A stretch of 27,123 nucleotides of DNA from contig CAKTAM010000016.1 in assembly GCA_934527255.1 (NCBI GenBank), positions 1 to 27,123 on the forward strand, written 5' to 3'. The translations under genes were made by a program, and so were the position numbers. The DNA comes from an uncultured Oscillospiraceae bacterium (GTDB lineage: Bacteria; Bacillota; Clostridia; Oscillospirales; Ruminococcaceae). A model generated the notes under the pieces. The model saw nothing but the letters and a program-made list of their open reading frames with translations, was not told the DNA's origin and did no database searches. Each line of letters starts with the position of its first letter. Position 1 is the stretch's first letter. Of the stretch, positions 16,469-23,997 are shown piece by piece.

Positions 16469-17458
16469 TCAATGCGGCATGACCCCTATGGTGTAGCCGT
16501 CGGCCTGCAGCCGGTCGATCAGGTCGCCCATCAGCGCCGCGTTGGTGGCGCTGACCGTGTGCAGCAGATAAATGGCCCCCGGGTGGGCCGCATTGGCCAG
16601 CTTTTCAAGGCTGGCAGCCACATCAGGCTGCGCGTCGGTCTTCCAGTCGACATAGGCATAGCTCCAGAAAACGCTGGCATACCCCAAGTCACGCGCCAGC
16701 ACCAGCGTTTTTTCGCTGAACTCGCCGCGCGGAAAGCGGAACAGGGTCATTTCGTACCCGCCAAAATGCTCTTTTACATAGTCGTGCAGGCCCATGATCT
16801 CCTGTGTGGCCTCCTCGGTCGAGCAGGAGGGCATGGAGGGATGGTGCACCGAGTGGTTGCCCAGAACATGCCCCTCATCCAGAATGCGCTGCACCATCTC
16901 CGGTGCGGATCGGACATAATCCATCGTGACAAAAAACACGCCGTGCACGTTCTTTTCTTTCAGCGCATCCAGAATTTTGCCGGTATAACCGTTTTCATAC
17001 CCCAGGTCAAAGGTCAGATAAACCACGTTTTCCGCCTGCGGAAAAATATAGTATGCGCCCAGCTCGCCGTATTTTTCCTGCCCGGCCAGCGCACCGGTGG
17101 GCTGGTTGCGGTCGTTAACCTCCACCCCCTGCCCCCAGCCGACGGTCTGGCCCGAAAGCGAGGCGCGCCGCTCTGCCGAAAGGCCCGGCCAGCGTACGCC
17201 GCCCGCCAGGTCGCCTGCCTCCGCGTTATCCTGTTCCGTCGGCGCACTGGCCGACCCGGCCGCCGCGCCCTTTGCCGGGCCGGTGTAAGGCTCGACCGGA
17301 TAATACAGCTCGCCCGGCTCGGTAACGGTGCGCTCGCCGCTGCCCCACAGCCATTTTCCCAGCAGAAAAGCGCCGCCCACGACCGCCGTCAGCGACAGCA
17401 GCACCCATAAAAGCGCCCGGCCGAACGGCGAACCCTGCCTGCGTGTATGATGCTCCAT
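16469..17458 (-). CDS. polysaccharide deacetylase, PdaA-like (delta-lactam-type de-N-acetylase)
   Basis: This 329 aa protein has an N-terminal membrane anchor (about 14-35, LLWVLLSLTAVVGGAFLLG) and a variable linker. The NodB-type CE4 domain (about 140-329) contains VYLTFDLGYENGYTGKILD with D151, the metal motif HSVHHPSM with H202 and H206, FRFPRGEFSE around R241, and LLHTVS with H300. The GYENGYT variant of the first motif is typical of PdaA. In Bacillus, PdaA deacetylates muramic acid after removal of the peptide, leading to muramic delta-lactam in spore cortex. Here a spore role is inferred from family only. The ATG at 17458 follows GGGAGGG by about six bases. It is transcribed from its own promoter, next to the Nudix gene on the same strand. 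Confidence 0.88.
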   Translation of the reverse strand: MEHHTRRQGSPFGRALLWVLLSLTAVVGGAFLLGKWLWGSGERTVTEPGELYYPVEPYTGPAKGAAAGSASAPTEQDNAEAGDLAGGVRWPGLSAERRASLSGQTVGWGQGVEVNDRNQPTGALAGQEKYGELGAYYIFPQAENVVYLTFDLGYENGYTGKILDALKEKNVHGVFFVTMDYVRSAPEMVQRILDEGHVLGNHSVHHPSMPSCSTEEATQEIMGLHDYVKEHFGGYEMTLFRFPRGEFSEKTLVLARDLGYASVFWSYAYVDWKTDAQPDVAASLEKLANAAHPGAIYLLHTVSATNAALMGDLIDRLQADGYTIGVMPH

Positions 17459-17811
17459 ATAAAGCCCTCCCTTCCTGCGCCGGGCGGCAGGTTTCCGCCC
17501 GCAGCAGATAGGCTTACTTTGCGCAGCAAACGGCAGGTTATACCTTTTGACAGTCGGTCAGTCAAATTCCGTCAGCCCAAACGGTCATGCGCAGTCATTC
17601 GCCCGGCGCAGCCGGAACAGACAGCGGCACAGCCACAGGGCGAAGGCACAACCGCCCCACGGCCGCGCCAGGCGCGTTTGGGGCAAAGCAAAGACGTTTG
17701 TCACCGCGCCCGGCATCCCCTTTGACGGCTGCGGGCGCGTCCGGCCTTGCGTGTATCAAGGCGTGACTGCCGGCTGCAGGGGCTATGCCGCACTGCGGCA
17801 GGCGCGCATTT
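17459..17811. other. intergenic region between the Nudix and pdaA-like genes
   Basis: The 353 bases carry the pdaA-like promoter. Near the Nudix stop there is a small hairpin TGCCGC-ACT-GCGGCA (17786-17800) without a T-run. The middle (17575-17780) is GC-rich, and I see no supported gene there. Confidence 0.45.
17537..17565 (-). promoter_or_regulatory. sigma-A-like promoter of the pdaA-like gene
   Basis: TTGACT (17560-17565) and TATAAC (17537-17542) are 17 bases apart on the minus strand. The -35 side lies in an imperfect 21-base dyad with outer arms TTTGAC and GTCAAA, which could be an operator. Confidence 0.7.
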
Positions 17812-18459
17812 TCAGGGCAGCAGCCCAGCCCGCTGCAGCGCGCACAACAGAATGCCGTCATGGTCAAAGGCCAGCCGCGGCGCACCGACCGGGGCTTTTT
17901 GGGGCAGATAAACCAAACGTTCCCCCGCAATGCCGGGTACACGGGCGGCACGGTAAGCAAGCGAGACCGTCTCGCCCGCCGGGCCGACCAGCTGCAGAGC
18001 ACTGTCTGCCCCGGCATCGGGCGTGCATCCGGCCTGCGGCAGCCGCACCGTAAACCAGACCGCCGCCGCTGCATCGTCCCCGGCGCGCGCCTCCGACAGA
18101 CGCTGGGGCGAAAGCATGCTGACATAGGCCTGTGAAAGCACCCAGCCGCGCGGGTCGCGCCCCGGCGTGCTGAACAGACCGACCGGCTCCAGCGGCAGGC
18201 CCTGCAGACCGGTCTCCTCTGCCAGCTCGCGGGCGGCCGTGGCCTCCAGCGGCTCGTTGGGGTTGGCAAAGCCGCCGGGCAGCGCCCAGCAGCCCAGATA
18301 AGGGTGCCCTCCCCGGCGCACCAGCAGCAGCCGCACATCCTCCCGGCAGCGCGCCAGCACGACAATATCTGCCGTCACACTGGGCTTGGGGTAAGCCTTT
18401 TCCGTATACCGGGCCAGAAATTCTGCCTCGGTCAGGCCGTTTTTATCCCGCAGTTCCAT
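17812..18459 (-). CDS. Nudix hydrolase
   Basis: This 215 aa protein has a complete Nudix box, GFANPNEPLEATAARELAEE plus TGL (residues 63-85). It satisfies GX5EX7REUXEEXGU with E69, R77, E78, E81 and E82, which bind the metal-pyrophosphate. An N-terminal strand TADIVVLARCREDVRLLLVRRGGHPYLGCWALPGG leads into it, and ARELAEETGL is followed by PVGLFSTPGRDPRGWVLSQAYVSML, a pattern common in ADP-ribose or NrtR/NadM-associated Nudix domains. About 70 extra C-terminal residues are of unknown role. The ATG at 18459 is chosen because GAAAGG ends nine bases upstream. The ATG at 18468 would have that site touching the codon. The substrate cannot be assigned. Confidence 0.88.
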   Translation of the reverse strand: MELRDKNGLTEAEFLARYTEKAYPKPSVTADIVVLARCREDVRLLLVRRGGHPYLGCWALPGGFANPNEPLEATAARELAEETGLQGLPLEPVGLFSTPGRDPRGWVLSQAYVSMLSPQRLSEARAGDDAAAAVWFTVRLPQAGCTPDAGADSALQLVGPAGETVSLAYRAARVPGIAGERLVYLPQKAPVGAPRLAFDHDGILLCALQRAGLLP

Positions 18460-18705
18460 TCTTTTCATCCTTTCTTCAATTTTGATCGGTTCTGCACAGC
18501 CTTTGTATGCAGCCGGTTTCCCTTCGCCGCTCGGCTTTGCGGGCAGGAAACGGACAGGCCCAGCCGTGCAGGTTCTGCTTTCGGCGGGCGCAGCGCCCCG
18601 CCGATGCCGCCCTTCTGGCGAAAGCGGCGCGCTTTTGCCTGCAGCCCATACAAAAGAGGGCTCTCTGTGTGTGAAAGCGCTGCCTTTCCACAGAAAAAAC
18701 GGTCC

Positions 18706-18734
18706 AAAAAAAGCTGCCGCAGTTGTGCGGCAGC
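18706..18734 (-). terminator. terminator of the iron alcohol dehydrogenase gene
   Basis: On the minus strand GCTGCCGCA-CAAC-TGCGGCAGC is followed directly by seven T. It lies 24 bases after the stop. The rest of the gap to the Nudix gene (18460-18705) shows no gene. Confidence 0.92.
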
Positions 18735-18757
18735 CTTCTGGCTGGTAACAGCAGAGC

Positions 18758-19975
18758 TTAGAAATCGACCTCGGTGTCGTAGTAGCAGCACTTCAGCAGC
18801 TTTTCCATCTCTTCCTGGCTGGGCTGACGGGGGTTGGAGCCCGTGCAGGCATCGGCGATGGCGTTCTTGGCGATCTCGGGCAGGCGGGCCAGGAACACAT
18901 CCTCGGGCACAAAGCCGTTCTCGGTGGGATAGCTGTCCGCGCCATAGTGCTTGATGCAGTGAGGAATGTTCAGCTCGTCGTTCATCTTGCGCAGGTAAGC
19001 GATCAGCAGCGCGACCTTCTCGTCGTCGTTGGAGCCGCCCAGACCCATGTAATCCGCAATGACGCCGTAGCGCTTCTTGGCGGTCTCATCCTTGGCGTTG
19101 AATGCGATGACCTTGGGCAGGTACATGGCGTTGGCGGCGCCGTGAATGATATGTGCGCCGTAATCGGCAAACGCAGCGCCGGTCTTGTGGGCCATGGAGT
19201 GAACGATGCCCAGCAGAGCGTTGGAGAACGCCATACCGGCAAGACACTGTGCGTTGTGCATGCTGTCACGCTTGGCCATATCGCCGTTATAGGAATCGAC
19301 CAGGTCGTTCTGGATCATCTTGATGGCGAAGATGGCCAGCGGATCGGTGAAGTCGCAGTTCGCGGTGGAGACATACGCCTCGATGGCATGGGTCATGGCG
19401 TCCATACCGGTGTGGGCAACAAGCTTCTTGGGCATGGTCTCGGCCAGATCGGGGTCGACGATGGCGACATCCGGGGTGATCTCGAAGTCAGCGATGGGGT
19501 ACTTGATGCCCTTGGCATAGTCGGTGATGATGGAGAAAGCCGTCACCTCAGTCGCGGTGCCGGAGGTGGAGGAAATGGCGCAGAAATGAGCCTTCTTGCG
19601 CAGGGCGGGAATGCCGAACACCTTGCACATATCCTCAAAGGTGATGTCGGGGTACTCGTACTTGATCCACATGGCCTTGGCCGCATCGATGGGAGAACCG
19701 CCGCCCATGGCGATGATCCAGTCCGGCTCGAACTTCAGCATGGCCTCGGCGCCCTTCATGACGGTCTCGACGGAGGGATCCGGCTCGATGTTCTCGAACA
19801 GCTCGACCTCCATACCGGCCTCGTGCAGATAATAAATGGCGCGATCCAGGAAACCGAAACGCCGCATGGAGCCGCCGCCAACACAAATCATAGCCTTTTT
19901 GCCCTTGAAAGACTTCAGAGCCTCCAGAGCGCCTTTGCCGTGGTACAGATCACGGGGAAGAGTAAATCTAGCCAT
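18758..19975 (-). CDS. iron-containing alcohol dehydrogenase
   Basis: This 405 aa group III dehydrogenase reduces aldehydes to alcohols, or the reverse, with NAD(P)H. The Rossmann-like N-terminal half has ICVGGGSMRRFG, the coenzyme motif MGGGSPIDAAK (90-100), and ISSTSGTATEVTAFS (134-148). The C-terminal half supplies metal ligands D192 and H196 (TGMDAMTHAIEAY), H259 (GIVHSMAHKTG) and H278 (IIHGAANAMYLP). The loop between the last two histidines is five residues longer than in FucO. It resembles the stand-alone form rather than the fused AdhE. The ATG at 19975 has GAGAGG nine bases upstream. It lies downstream of nadK, with 133 bases between them that carry palindromes and a -10. Reoxidation of NAD(P)H during fermentation is the likely role; the substrate is not known. 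Confidence 0.93.
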   Translation of the reverse strand: MARFTLPRDLYHGKGALEALKSFKGKKAMICVGGGSMRRFGFLDRAIYYLHEAGMEVELFENIEPDPSVETVMKGAEAMLKFEPDWIIAMGGGSPIDAAKAMWIKYEYPDITFEDMCKVFGIPALRKKAHFCAISSTSGTATEVTAFSIITDYAKGIKYPIADFEITPDVAIVDPDLAETMPKKLVAHTGMDAMTHAIEAYVSTANCDFTDPLAIFAIKMIQNDLVDSYNGDMAKRDSMHNAQCLAGMAFSNALLGIVHSMAHKTGAAFADYGAHIIHGAANAMYLPKVIAFNAKDETAKKRYGVIADYMGLGGSNDDEKVALLIAYLRKMNDELNIPHCIKHYGADSYPTENGFVPEDVFLARLPEIAKNAIADACTGSNPRQPSQEEMEKLLKCCYYDTEVDF

Positions 19976-20001
19976 AATGCAATACCTCTCTTCAAATAAA
20001 A

Positions 20002-20049
20002 ATTATAAACGGACAGGGCAAGTCCCTGCCCTTTGATAAAATTTTATCA
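20002..20049 (-). promoter_or_regulatory. promoter element and perfect palindrome upstream of the alcohol dehydrogenase
   Basis: A perfect -10 TATAAT (20002-20007, minus strand) lacks a good -35. Upstream is the perfect 16-base palindrome TGATAAAATTTTATCA (20034-20049), and a GGGCA/TGCCC repeat lies between them. The palindrome is placed where a regulator could control a weak promoter. Rex-type (redox) or Fur-family control are candidates by shape and context only. Confidence 0.5.
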
Positions 20050-20108
20050 CATTCACACGCCTTATGGAAATATAAAACAGGCATAGTGATATATCATTAT
20101 TGATATAA

Positions 20109-20963
20109 TCAACCCTCTGCCAGCTTGCGCTGCAGCTTGGCGTAAAAATTCTGTTCCCGGGTCTTGACGGTTTTCAGGGTGACATCCGCCCGGCGCATGC
20201 GGATCTCGTCGCCGTCGCGCAGCGTGAACTTTTCGCAGCCGTCTGCCACCAGCAGCGGCGGCGCGCCCTCCTCCTCCTGCGGGATGTGCACCCGCACGCT
20301 GATGCAGTCGCGGCCGGAGGCCACAATGGCGCAGCCCAGCGCGGCGTGCGGGCACACCGGCGTGATGGCAAAGCAATCCATGGTAGGCAGCAGGATCGGC
20401 CCGCCCGCCGAAAAGTTGTAGGCGGTGGAGCCCGTCGGCGTGGAGATGATGAGGCCGTCTGCCGAAAGTGAGCGCACAAAGCTGCCGCTGACGCTCAGCT
20501 CCAGCCGCAGGGCGCGCGCCATGGCGCCGCGGCAGATGTTGGCCTCGTTGACCGCGAGAAACCGCGCCCCCGGCTGCCCGCCGGAGAACACCTGCCCCTG
20601 CAGCAGCACCCGCTCCTCCGTGGTATACTCGCCCCGCAGAATGCGCCCGATGGCGGCATCCGCCTCGGCGGGCTCGCACTCGGTCAGGTAGCCCAGATGC
20701 CCGAAGTTGACCCCCCATACCGGAATATCGTACCGGCCGACATCCCGGATGTTTTTCAGCAGCGTGCCGTCGCCGCCGACGATCAGCAGCATATCCAGCG
20801 GCGCGCGGCCGTCCCAGACCGGGGCGGCCTGCCAACCGGGGCAGGCCGCCGTTTCCTGCAGAACATACGGCGTGTGGCCGCCGCTGCGCAGGGTCTGCGC
20901 CAGCGTGCGGGCGTACTGCAGCGCGTCTGCGCGCAGATTGTTTGGTGTGATGAGAAACCGCAT
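20109..20963 (-). CDS. nadK: NAD kinase (NAD+/NADH kinase)
   Basis: This 284 aa enzyme phosphorylates NAD+ to NADP+. It has the GGDGT loop (63-67, IVGGDGTLLKNIRD), WGVNFGHLGYLTE (83-95), the ribose-contacting NE pair (139-140), SLSADGLIISTPTGSTAY (165-182) with the substrate loop, and FSAGGPILLP. Length and motif order are normal for bacterial NadK. The ATG at 20963 follows GAGGAAG by five bases; a TTG 24 bases upstream is in frame but poorly placed. The stop codon overlaps an AT-rich TGAT/ATCA palindrome. It has its own promoter, divergent from nfnAB, and may be read through into the alcohol dehydrogenase gene. Confidence 0.93.
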   Translation of the reverse strand: MRFLITPNNLRADALQYARTLAQTLRSGGHTPYVLQETAACPGWQAAPVWDGRAPLDMLLIVGGDGTLLKNIRDVGRYDIPVWGVNFGHLGYLTECEPAEADAAIGRILRGEYTTEERVLLQGQVFSGGQPGARFLAVNEANICRGAMARALRLELSVSGSFVRSLSADGLIISTPTGSTAYNFSAGGPILLPTMDCFAITPVCPHAALGCAIVASGRDCISVRVHIPQEEEGAPPLLVADGCEKFTLRDGDEIRMRRADVTLKTVKTREQNFYAKLQRKLAEG

Positions 20964-21050
20964 GGCTTCTTCCTCGCTTTCGGACAAATAAGAATCGGCC
21001 TTCGGCCGGATCGGGCGGGCTTTTTTGCAGCAGCCGCCCTGTTTTTTACA

Positions 21051-21079
21051 AGTATAAGCTCTGTTTGGCGAAAGTGCAA
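21051..21079 (-). promoter_or_regulatory. sigma-A-like promoter of nadK
   Basis: TTGCAC (21074-21079) and TATACT (21051-21056) are 17 bases apart on the minus strand. The leader of about 80 bases has a GGGCGG/CCGCCC stem and TCGGCC-GAA-GGCCGA before the ribosome site. Confidence 0.75.
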
Positions 21080-21165
21080 GAGGGCGCGGCAGATTTCCGT
21101 CGGCAATGCTTCCGATATTTGGTAAAAGAATATCAAATTCTCATAACCGCACGCCGTTTTTCTAT

Positions 21166-21194
21166 TTGCATTTCCCTGTCGTATGTTGTATAAT
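21166..21194 (+). promoter_or_regulatory. sigma-A-like promoter of nfnAB within a dyad
   Basis: TTGCAT (21166-21171) and a perfect TATAAT (21189-21194) are 17 bases apart. The -10 sits in TTGTATAATTAACAA and at the centre of a larger gapped dyad (CCCTG and TATGTTGT on the left, ACAAGCATA and CAGGG on the right, about 21173-21209). This suggests an operator. The leader is about 90 bases. Confidence 0.75.
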
Positions 21195-21289
21195 TAACAA
21201 GCATACAGGGATGTTGGGGTTTTTTGCGCCCATTTTTGACTGCACCCGCCGGAAACCCCCGCCCAATCAGATGGTAAGGAGAAGAGAAT

Positions 21290-22132
21290 ATGTACAAGAT
21301 CGTCAACAAAAAATGTCTCAACCCCACCGTCACCATGATGGATATCGAGGCCCCGTTTGTGGCCGCCAAGGCCAAGCCCGGCCAGTTCATCATTCTGCGT
21401 GTGGATGAGGAGGGCGAGCGCATCCCTCTGACCGTCGCGGGCTATGACCGCGAGGCCGGCACCGTCAAGATCATCTTCCAGGTGGTGGGCGCCACCACGG
21501 AAAAGCTGAACCACAAGGAAGTGGGCGACAGCCTGCAGGACTTTGTGGGCCCGCTGGGCGTTCCCACCCATGTAGAGGGGCTGAAGAAGGTGTGCATCGT
21601 GGGCGGCGGCGTCGGCTGCGCCATTGCCCTGCCCATCGCGCAGGAGCTGCACGCCATGGGCTGTGAGGTCACCTCCATCATCGGCTTCCGCTCGAAGGAT
21701 CTGCTGATTCTGGAGGACGAGTTCCGCGCCGCCTCCGACCGTCTGTTTGTCATGACGGACGACGGCTCCTACGGGCGCGAGGGCAACGTCTGCGTGCCGC
21801 TGAACGAGATGTTCGCGGGCGGCGAGACCTTTGACGAGGTCATCACCATCGGCCCGCTGATCATGATGAAGTTCGTGGTCGCCGCCACCAAGCCCACCGG
21901 CATCCCCTGCACCGTCTCGATGAACCCCATCATGATCGACGGCACCGGCATGTGCGGCGGCTGCCGCCTGACCGTTGGCGGCAAGACGAAGTTCGCCTGC
22001 GTGGACGGCCCGGATTTCAACGGCTATGAGGTCGACTTTGACGAGGCCATGTCGCGCGGCGGCATGTACCGCGACTTTGAGCGGCACGCCTACGAGGAAG
22101 CTTGCAATCTCTTCAAAAAGGAGGCTAACTGA
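21290..22132 (+). CDS. nfnA: NfnA: FAD/[2Fe-2S] subunit of NADH-dependent ferredoxin:NADP+ oxidoreductase
   Basis: This 280 aa protein is of the sulfide/dihydroorotate dehydrogenase-like FAD/NAD-binding type. It has a ferredoxin-reductase barrel with the flavin motif RIPLTVAGYD (44-53), a nucleotide-binding KVCIVGGGVGCAIALPIA (100-117), and a C-terminal [2Fe-2S] segment with C222, C225 and C237 (MCGGC and FAC) and nearby D217. The family cluster is held by three Cys and one Asp. Together with NfnB it forms the electron-bifurcating enzyme that makes NADPH from NADH and reduced ferredoxin. The ATG at 21290 follows AAGGAGA. The stop is separated from the nfnB start by one base, so the two are translated together. 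Confidence 0.92.
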   Translation: MYKIVNKKCLNPTVTMMDIEAPFVAAKAKPGQFIILRVDEEGERIPLTVAGYDREAGTVKIIFQVVGATTEKLNHKEVGDSLQDFVGPLGVPTHVEGLKKVCIVGGGVGCAIALPIAQELHAMGCEVTSIIGFRSKDLLILEDEFRAASDRLFVMTDDGSYGREGNVCVPLNEMFAGGETFDEVITIGPLIMMKFVVAATKPTGIPCTVSMNPIMIDGTGMCGGCRLTVGGKTKFACVDGPDFNGYEVDFDEAMSRGGMYRDFERHAYEEACNLFKKEAN

Positions 22133-22133
22133 T

Positions 22134-23558
22134 ATGGCACCCAAAGTGAATATGTCGCAGACCAAGAACCCCATGCCCTCTCAGGCGCCGGAGGTTCGCG
22201 CCCATAACTTTCTGGAAGTAACCACGGGCTACACCGAGGAAATGGCGCTGGATGAAGCCATGCGCTGCCTGAACTGCAAGGCCATGCCCTGCGTCAACGG
22301 TTGCCCGGTCAACATTCACATTCCCGAATTCATCAGCAAGATCCGCGAGGGTGACTTTGAGGGCGCTTATCAGGTCATCAACCAGTCGTCCAGCCTGCCC
22401 GCCGTGTGCGGCCGCGTCTGTCCGCAGGAGACCCAGTGCGAGTCGCAGTGCGTGCGCGGCAAAAAGGGCGAGCCTGTCGGCATCGGCCGTCTGGAGCGCT
22501 TTGTTGCCGACTGGCACAACGCCCACACCACCGCCGCCCCCGTCACCGCCCCGGCCAACGGCCACCGCGTGGCTGTGGTAGGCTCCGGCCCCTCCGGCCT
22601 GACCTGCGCCGGCGACCTGGCCAAGAAGGGCTACAAGGTCACGGTTTTTGAAGCCCTGCACACCGCCGGCGGCGTGCTGGTTTACGGCATTCCCGAGTTC
22701 CGTCTGCCCAAGTCGATTGTGCAGAAGGAAGTGGATAACCTGATCGCCATGGGCGTAGATGTCGAGACCAACATGGTCATCGGCAAGACCCTGACCATTG
22801 ACGAGCTGTTCGGCATGGGCTATGAGGCCGTGTTTGTCGGCTCCGGCGCGGGCCTGCCCAACTTCATGGGCATTCCGGGCGAGAGCTACAAGGGCGTTTA
22901 TTCGGCCAACGAGTTCCTGACCCGCAGCAACCTGATGAAGGCCTACAAGGATGACCCCGTCACGCCCATCAGCAAGGGCGGCAAGGTCGCCGTTGTGGGC
23001 GGCGGCAACGTGGCGATGGACGCCGCGCGTACCGCCCTGCGTCTGGGTGCGGAAAAGGTGTACATTGTGTACCGCCGTTCGATGGAGGAGCTGCCCGCCC
23101 GTAAGGAAGAGGTCGAGCACGCCATTGAAGAGGGCATCGAGTTCAAGCTGCTGAACAACCCCGTGGAGGTTCTGGGCTATTTCAATCCCGACGACCGCCG
23201 CGACCCGAAGAACGGCAGCGTGGTCGGCCTGAAGTGCGTCCGCATGGAGCTGGGCGAGCCTGATGACCGCGGCCGCCGCCGCCCGGTGCCCGTGGAGGGC
23301 AGCGAGTTTGTGCTGGATGTTGACACCGTTGTCATCTCCATCGGCACGTCTCCCAACCCGCTGATCAAATCCACCACCGCCGGTCTGGACGTGAACAAGC
23401 ACGGCGGCATCATTGTCGAAGAGAACACCGGCGCCACCACCAAAGAGGGTGTGTACGCCGGCGGCGACGCCGTGACCGGCGCTGCCACCGTTATTTCGGC
23501 CATGGGCGCCGGTAAGGTCGCCGCCAAGGCCATTGACGAATATCTGCAGAAGAAGTAA
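22134..23558 (+). CDS. nfnB: NfnB: large FAD/[4Fe-4S] subunit, glutamate synthase small-subunit-like
   Basis: This 474 aa protein is commonly annotated NADPH-dependent glutamate synthase beta chain or GltA. The N-terminal domain carries two cysteine sets for [4Fe-4S] clusters: C45, C48, C53, C57 and C92, C96, C102, C106. Next come FAD binding VAVVGSGPSGLTCAGDLA (about 146-163), VYGIPEFRLPK, a second Rossmann motif VAVVGGGNVAMDAARTALRLGA for NADP, YRRSMEELPAR and the closing GVYAGGDAVTGAATVISAMGAG. No glutamate synthase large subunit is present, and the partner is NfnA, so the NfnAB assignment is preferred over GltD. The ATG at 22134 has AAAGGAGG ten bases upstream, inside the end of nfnA. Confidence 0.92.
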   Translation: MAPKVNMSQTKNPMPSQAPEVRAHNFLEVTTGYTEEMALDEAMRCLNCKAMPCVNGCPVNIHIPEFISKIREGDFEGAYQVINQSSSLPAVCGRVCPQETQCESQCVRGKKGEPVGIGRLERFVADWHNAHTTAAPVTAPANGHRVAVVGSGPSGLTCAGDLAKKGYKVTVFEALHTAGGVLVYGIPEFRLPKSIVQKEVDNLIAMGVDVETNMVIGKTLTIDELFGMGYEAVFVGSGAGLPNFMGIPGESYKGVYSANEFLTRSNLMKAYKDDPVTPISKGGKVAVVGGGNVAMDAARTALRLGAEKVYIVYRRSMEELPARKEEVEHAIEEGIEFKLLNNPVEVLGYFNPDDRRDPKNGSVVGLKCVRMELGEPDDRGRRRPVPVEGSEFVLDVDTVVISIGTSPNPLIKSTTAGLDVNKHGGIIVEENTGATTKEGVYAGGDAVTGAATVISAMGAGKVAAKAIDEYLQKK

Positions 23559-23580
23559 ACTTCCGCACCGTGCAAAGCAG

Positions 23581-23615
23581 ACGGCCCTGCCCCTTTGGGG
23601 GCGGGGCCGTTTTTT
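23581..23615 (+). terminator. terminator of nfnAB
   Basis: ACGGCCCTGCCCC pairs with GGGGCGGGGCCGT (one G-U pair, loop about four bases), followed by six T. It begins 22 bases after the nfnB stop. Confidence 0.92.
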
Positions 23616-23997
23616 GTCGACAGCACGCCTGCCCGGCCCGCTGATGCCGGATACTTTTGAGGTCAACGCCCCGTTTTCCCCATTGCCCGGCCGCAGAGCT
23701 TTTTGCCGGAAAAAATTCTTTTGGGCAGGCCCGGGCCTACCGCCTGGGCCCACTGCCCGACCCGCCGCTGCCTGACCGTTCCTGCCCTTTGTGCGCAAAA
23801 AAACACGGCCGCTCCTTTTGCCAAAGAGCAGCCGCGTTTTTTCTTTTTTGATCGGAGGAGGAGTTTTCGGCTGGAAAAGAATTTACTCAGCCACAAAAAA
23901 CCTTCACCGGCCGAAATTCACACAGAGAAAGGCTGTGCGGAAGCCGTAACAGAAGCAACGCTTTTTCTCAGCAGAGCGTCGCCGGTCGGCCTCCTGC
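23616..23997. other. convergent intergenic region, nfnAB / Gfo-Idh gene
   Basis: About 380 bases without a supported gene. They contain a GC-rich inverted repeat with outer arms GGGCAG (23723-23728) and CTGCCC (23753-23758), and the strong bidirectional hairpin listed separately. A GGAGGAGG string near 23855 resembles a ribosome site, but no start codon or sensible frame follows. Confidence 0.45.
23797..23842. terminator. bidirectional terminator of the Gfo/Idh gene
   Basis: A long imperfect stem (ACGGCCGCTCCTTTTG with CCAAAGAGCAGCCGCGT) is flanked by seven A on the left and TTTTTTCTTTTTT on the right. It acts on the minus strand for the oxidoreductase gene and can back up the nfnAB terminator on the plus strand. 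Confidence 0.75.

Noticed and set aside
20964..20987. TTG start extending NAD kinase by eight residues
   Set aside because: The GAGGAAG site lies downstream of this TTG and fits the ATG at 20963.
22125..23798. Minus-strand frame opposite nfnB
   Set aside because: It is Gly/Ala/His-rich with no domain and covers the nfnAB terminator.
23843..23997. Possible small gene after the GGAGGAGG string near 23855
   Set aside because: No suitable start codon follows at the right distance and no frame of useful length exists.
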